From contig USTC01000060.1 of NCBI GenBank assembly GCA_900557505.1, positions 1-6,809 of the forward strand: 6,809 bases of DNA, given 5' to 3'. Source of the DNA: an uncultured Collinsella sp. GTDB taxonomy: Bacteria > Actinomycetota > Coriobacteriia > Coriobacteriales > Coriobacteriaceae. Positions 5,732-6,809 of this stretch are shown here, one piece after another (the stretch's first letter is position 1; each line of letters opens with the position of its first letter). The position numbers and the translations under genes were made by a program. The notes under the pieces are model-generated. The model saw only the letters and a program-made list of their open reading frames with translations. It searched no databases and was not told the DNA's origin.

Positions 5732-6809
5732 CTAGGCGTCCGAGCCTTCCGCATCGGCGTTGCCGGTTGCCCAGCGATGGTAGCCGATCACAAACGGATC
5801 CAGATCGCCATCGTCGAGAACGGCCTCGACGTTGCTGGTCTCCACGCCCGTACGCAGGTCCTTGACCATCTGATACGGGTAGAGAACGTAGCTGCGAATC
5901 TGGTTGCCAAAACCGATCGTGGTCTTGGGTCCACGAATCTCGTCAAGCGCCTCGGCACGCTTCTCGAGCTCGATCTCGTACAGACGGGCCTTGAGAATCT
6001 GCATGCACGCGGCCTTGTTTTGAATCTGGCTGCGCTCGTTTTGGCAAGTGACAACGATGCCGCTGGGAAAATGCGTCACACGTACGGCGGAGTCGGTGGT
6101 GTTGACGCCCTGGCCGCCCGGGCCGCTCGCGTGATACACGTCCACGCGGATATCGTCGGGATTGATCTCGATGTCGATATCGTTGGGCAGCACGGGGATG
6201 ACCTCGACGCCGGCAAACGTGGTCTGGCGGCGCTTCTTGTCGTCGGTGGGGCTAATGCGCACCAGACGGTGGACGCCGGCCTCGGCGCGCAGCATGCCAA
6301 ACGCGTCCTTGCCCTCGACGGTAAAGGTCGCACGGTCGATGCCGATGACCTCAGCCGCGGGACAGTCGTTGATGGTAACCTTCCAGCCGCGGCGCTGGCA
6401 GTACTTCATGTACATCTTAAAGAGCATGAAGGTCCAGTCCTGCGCCTCCAGGCCACCCTGCCCGGGCTTGATGGTCACAATCGCGTCGCCGTGATCGAAC
6501 TCACCGGTAAACCAGCTCGAAAGCTCGAGCTCGTCGATAGCGCGGGCCAGGCGTTCTGCCGTAGCGGCAGCCTCCTCGCGCAACGCGGCGGCATCGGGGT
6601 CGTCGCCCATCTCCTCGGCAAGCTCCAGCGCCGCGCGGGCGTCAGATAGCTCGCCGCGCGCGGTATCCACGGCAGCGATATCTTCCTTGGCTCGAGCGAT
6701 CTCCTCCATGGTGGCGCGAGCGGCGTCGGCGTCATCCCAAAAGCCGGGGGCCACGCTTTTGGCCTCGAGCTCGGACACGCGGGTACGCTTCTCGTCCAGG
6801 TGGAGATAC
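5732..6809 (-). CDS. prfB: Peptide chain release factor 2 (RF2), partial at N-terminus
   Basis: Recognises UGA and UAA in the ribosomal A site and triggers release of the finished protein. The 358 visible residues begin YLHLDEKRTRVSELEAK, which aligns with the region around residue 24 of E. coli RF2, so only about 20 residues lie beyond the right edge. The GTG at 6778 is therefore not the start. PGFWDDADAA is typical of the N-terminal domain. IKPGQGGLEAQDW marks the PCRF region. The codon-recognition loop reads ISPTDDKKRRQTTF (S186-P187-T188 in the visible numbering), where RF2 normally has SPF. The catalytic GGQ is in ASGPGGQGVN (231-233), with the glutamine that PrmC methylates in other bacteria. 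FGNQIRSYVL and DLRTGVET close the conserved C-terminal part. SPT rather than PxT, and overall resemblance to the E. coli RF2 sequence, favour RF2 over RF1. Confidence 0.96.
   Translation of the reverse strand, partial: YLHLDEKRTRVSELEAKSVAPGFWDDADAARATMEEIARAKEDIAAVDTARGELSDARAALELAEEMGDDPDAAALREEAAATAERLARAIDELELSSWFTGEFDHGDAIVTIKPGQGGLEAQDWTFMLFKMYMKYCQRRGWKVTINDCPAAEVIGIDRATFTVEGKDAFGMLRAEAGVHRLVRISPTDDKKRRQTTFAGVEVIPVLPNDIDIEINPDDIRVDVYHASGPGGQGVNTTDSAVRVTHFPSGIVVTCQNERSQIQNKAACMQILKARLYEIELEKRAEALDEIRGPKTTIGFGNQIRSYVLYPYQMVKDLRTGVETSNVEAVLDDGDLDPFVIGYHRWATGNADAEGSDA

Noticed and set aside
5726..6649. 307-codon plus-strand ORF
   Set aside because: Antisense to prfB, which has unmistakable RF2 motifs.

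Overview
The window looks like chromosomal DNA from a high-GC Gram-positive bacterium. The best guess is the Coriobacteriia (Collinsella or a close relative). This is inferred from the GC-rich third codon positions, strong AGGAG-type ribosome binding sites, a two-subunit transketolase, and prfB lying near ftsE as in Actinobacteria. No marker here fixes the genus.

Layout from left to right. (1) 1-1065, minus strand: ftsE, the cell-division ABC ATPase. It is cut by the left edge and carries a long, low-complexity N-terminal extension. (2) 1066-1353: a divergent intergenic region with a candidate extended -10 promoter for ftsE, a perfect 23-bp inverted repeat (1195-1217 / 1241-1263) and a 10-bp palindrome. 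(3) 1354-2618, plus strand: a zinc-ribbon, single-pass membrane protein gene that is frameshifted just after its membrane segment. Its 3' part has lower GC than the rest. (4) 2640-2676: a strong hairpin serving as terminator between convergent genes. (5) 2730-4503, minus strand: the two transketolase subunits as a tightly coupled pair, with the N-terminal-half gene first in transcription. (6) 4504-4710: intergenic, with a weak promoter candidate. (7) 4711-5601, minus strand: a YitT-family membrane protein with a C-terminal DUF2179 domain. (8) 5614-5642: a rho-independent terminator oriented for prfB, abutting the yitT-like ribosome binding site. (9) 5732 to the right edge, minus strand: prfB (peptide chain release factor 2), missing only its extreme N-terminus.

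Most of the window is housekeeping: translation termination (prfB), the non-oxidative pentose phosphate pathway (transketolase), septal peptidoglycan hydrolase control (ftsE), and a membrane protein of unknown substrate. Apart from the two transketolase genes there is no clear multi-gene operon; the others are separated by terminators, strand changes or gaps. I see no defence system, CRISPR array, tRNA, rRNA or full insertion sequence.

The points most worth a second look are the ~175-residue FtsE extension, the SPT in place of SPF in the RF2 codon-recognition motif, the perfect 23-bp inverted repeat, the frameshift and composition break in the zinc-ribbon gene, and the terminator placed almost on top of the yitT-like translation start. 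None of these amounts to a demonstrated new system.
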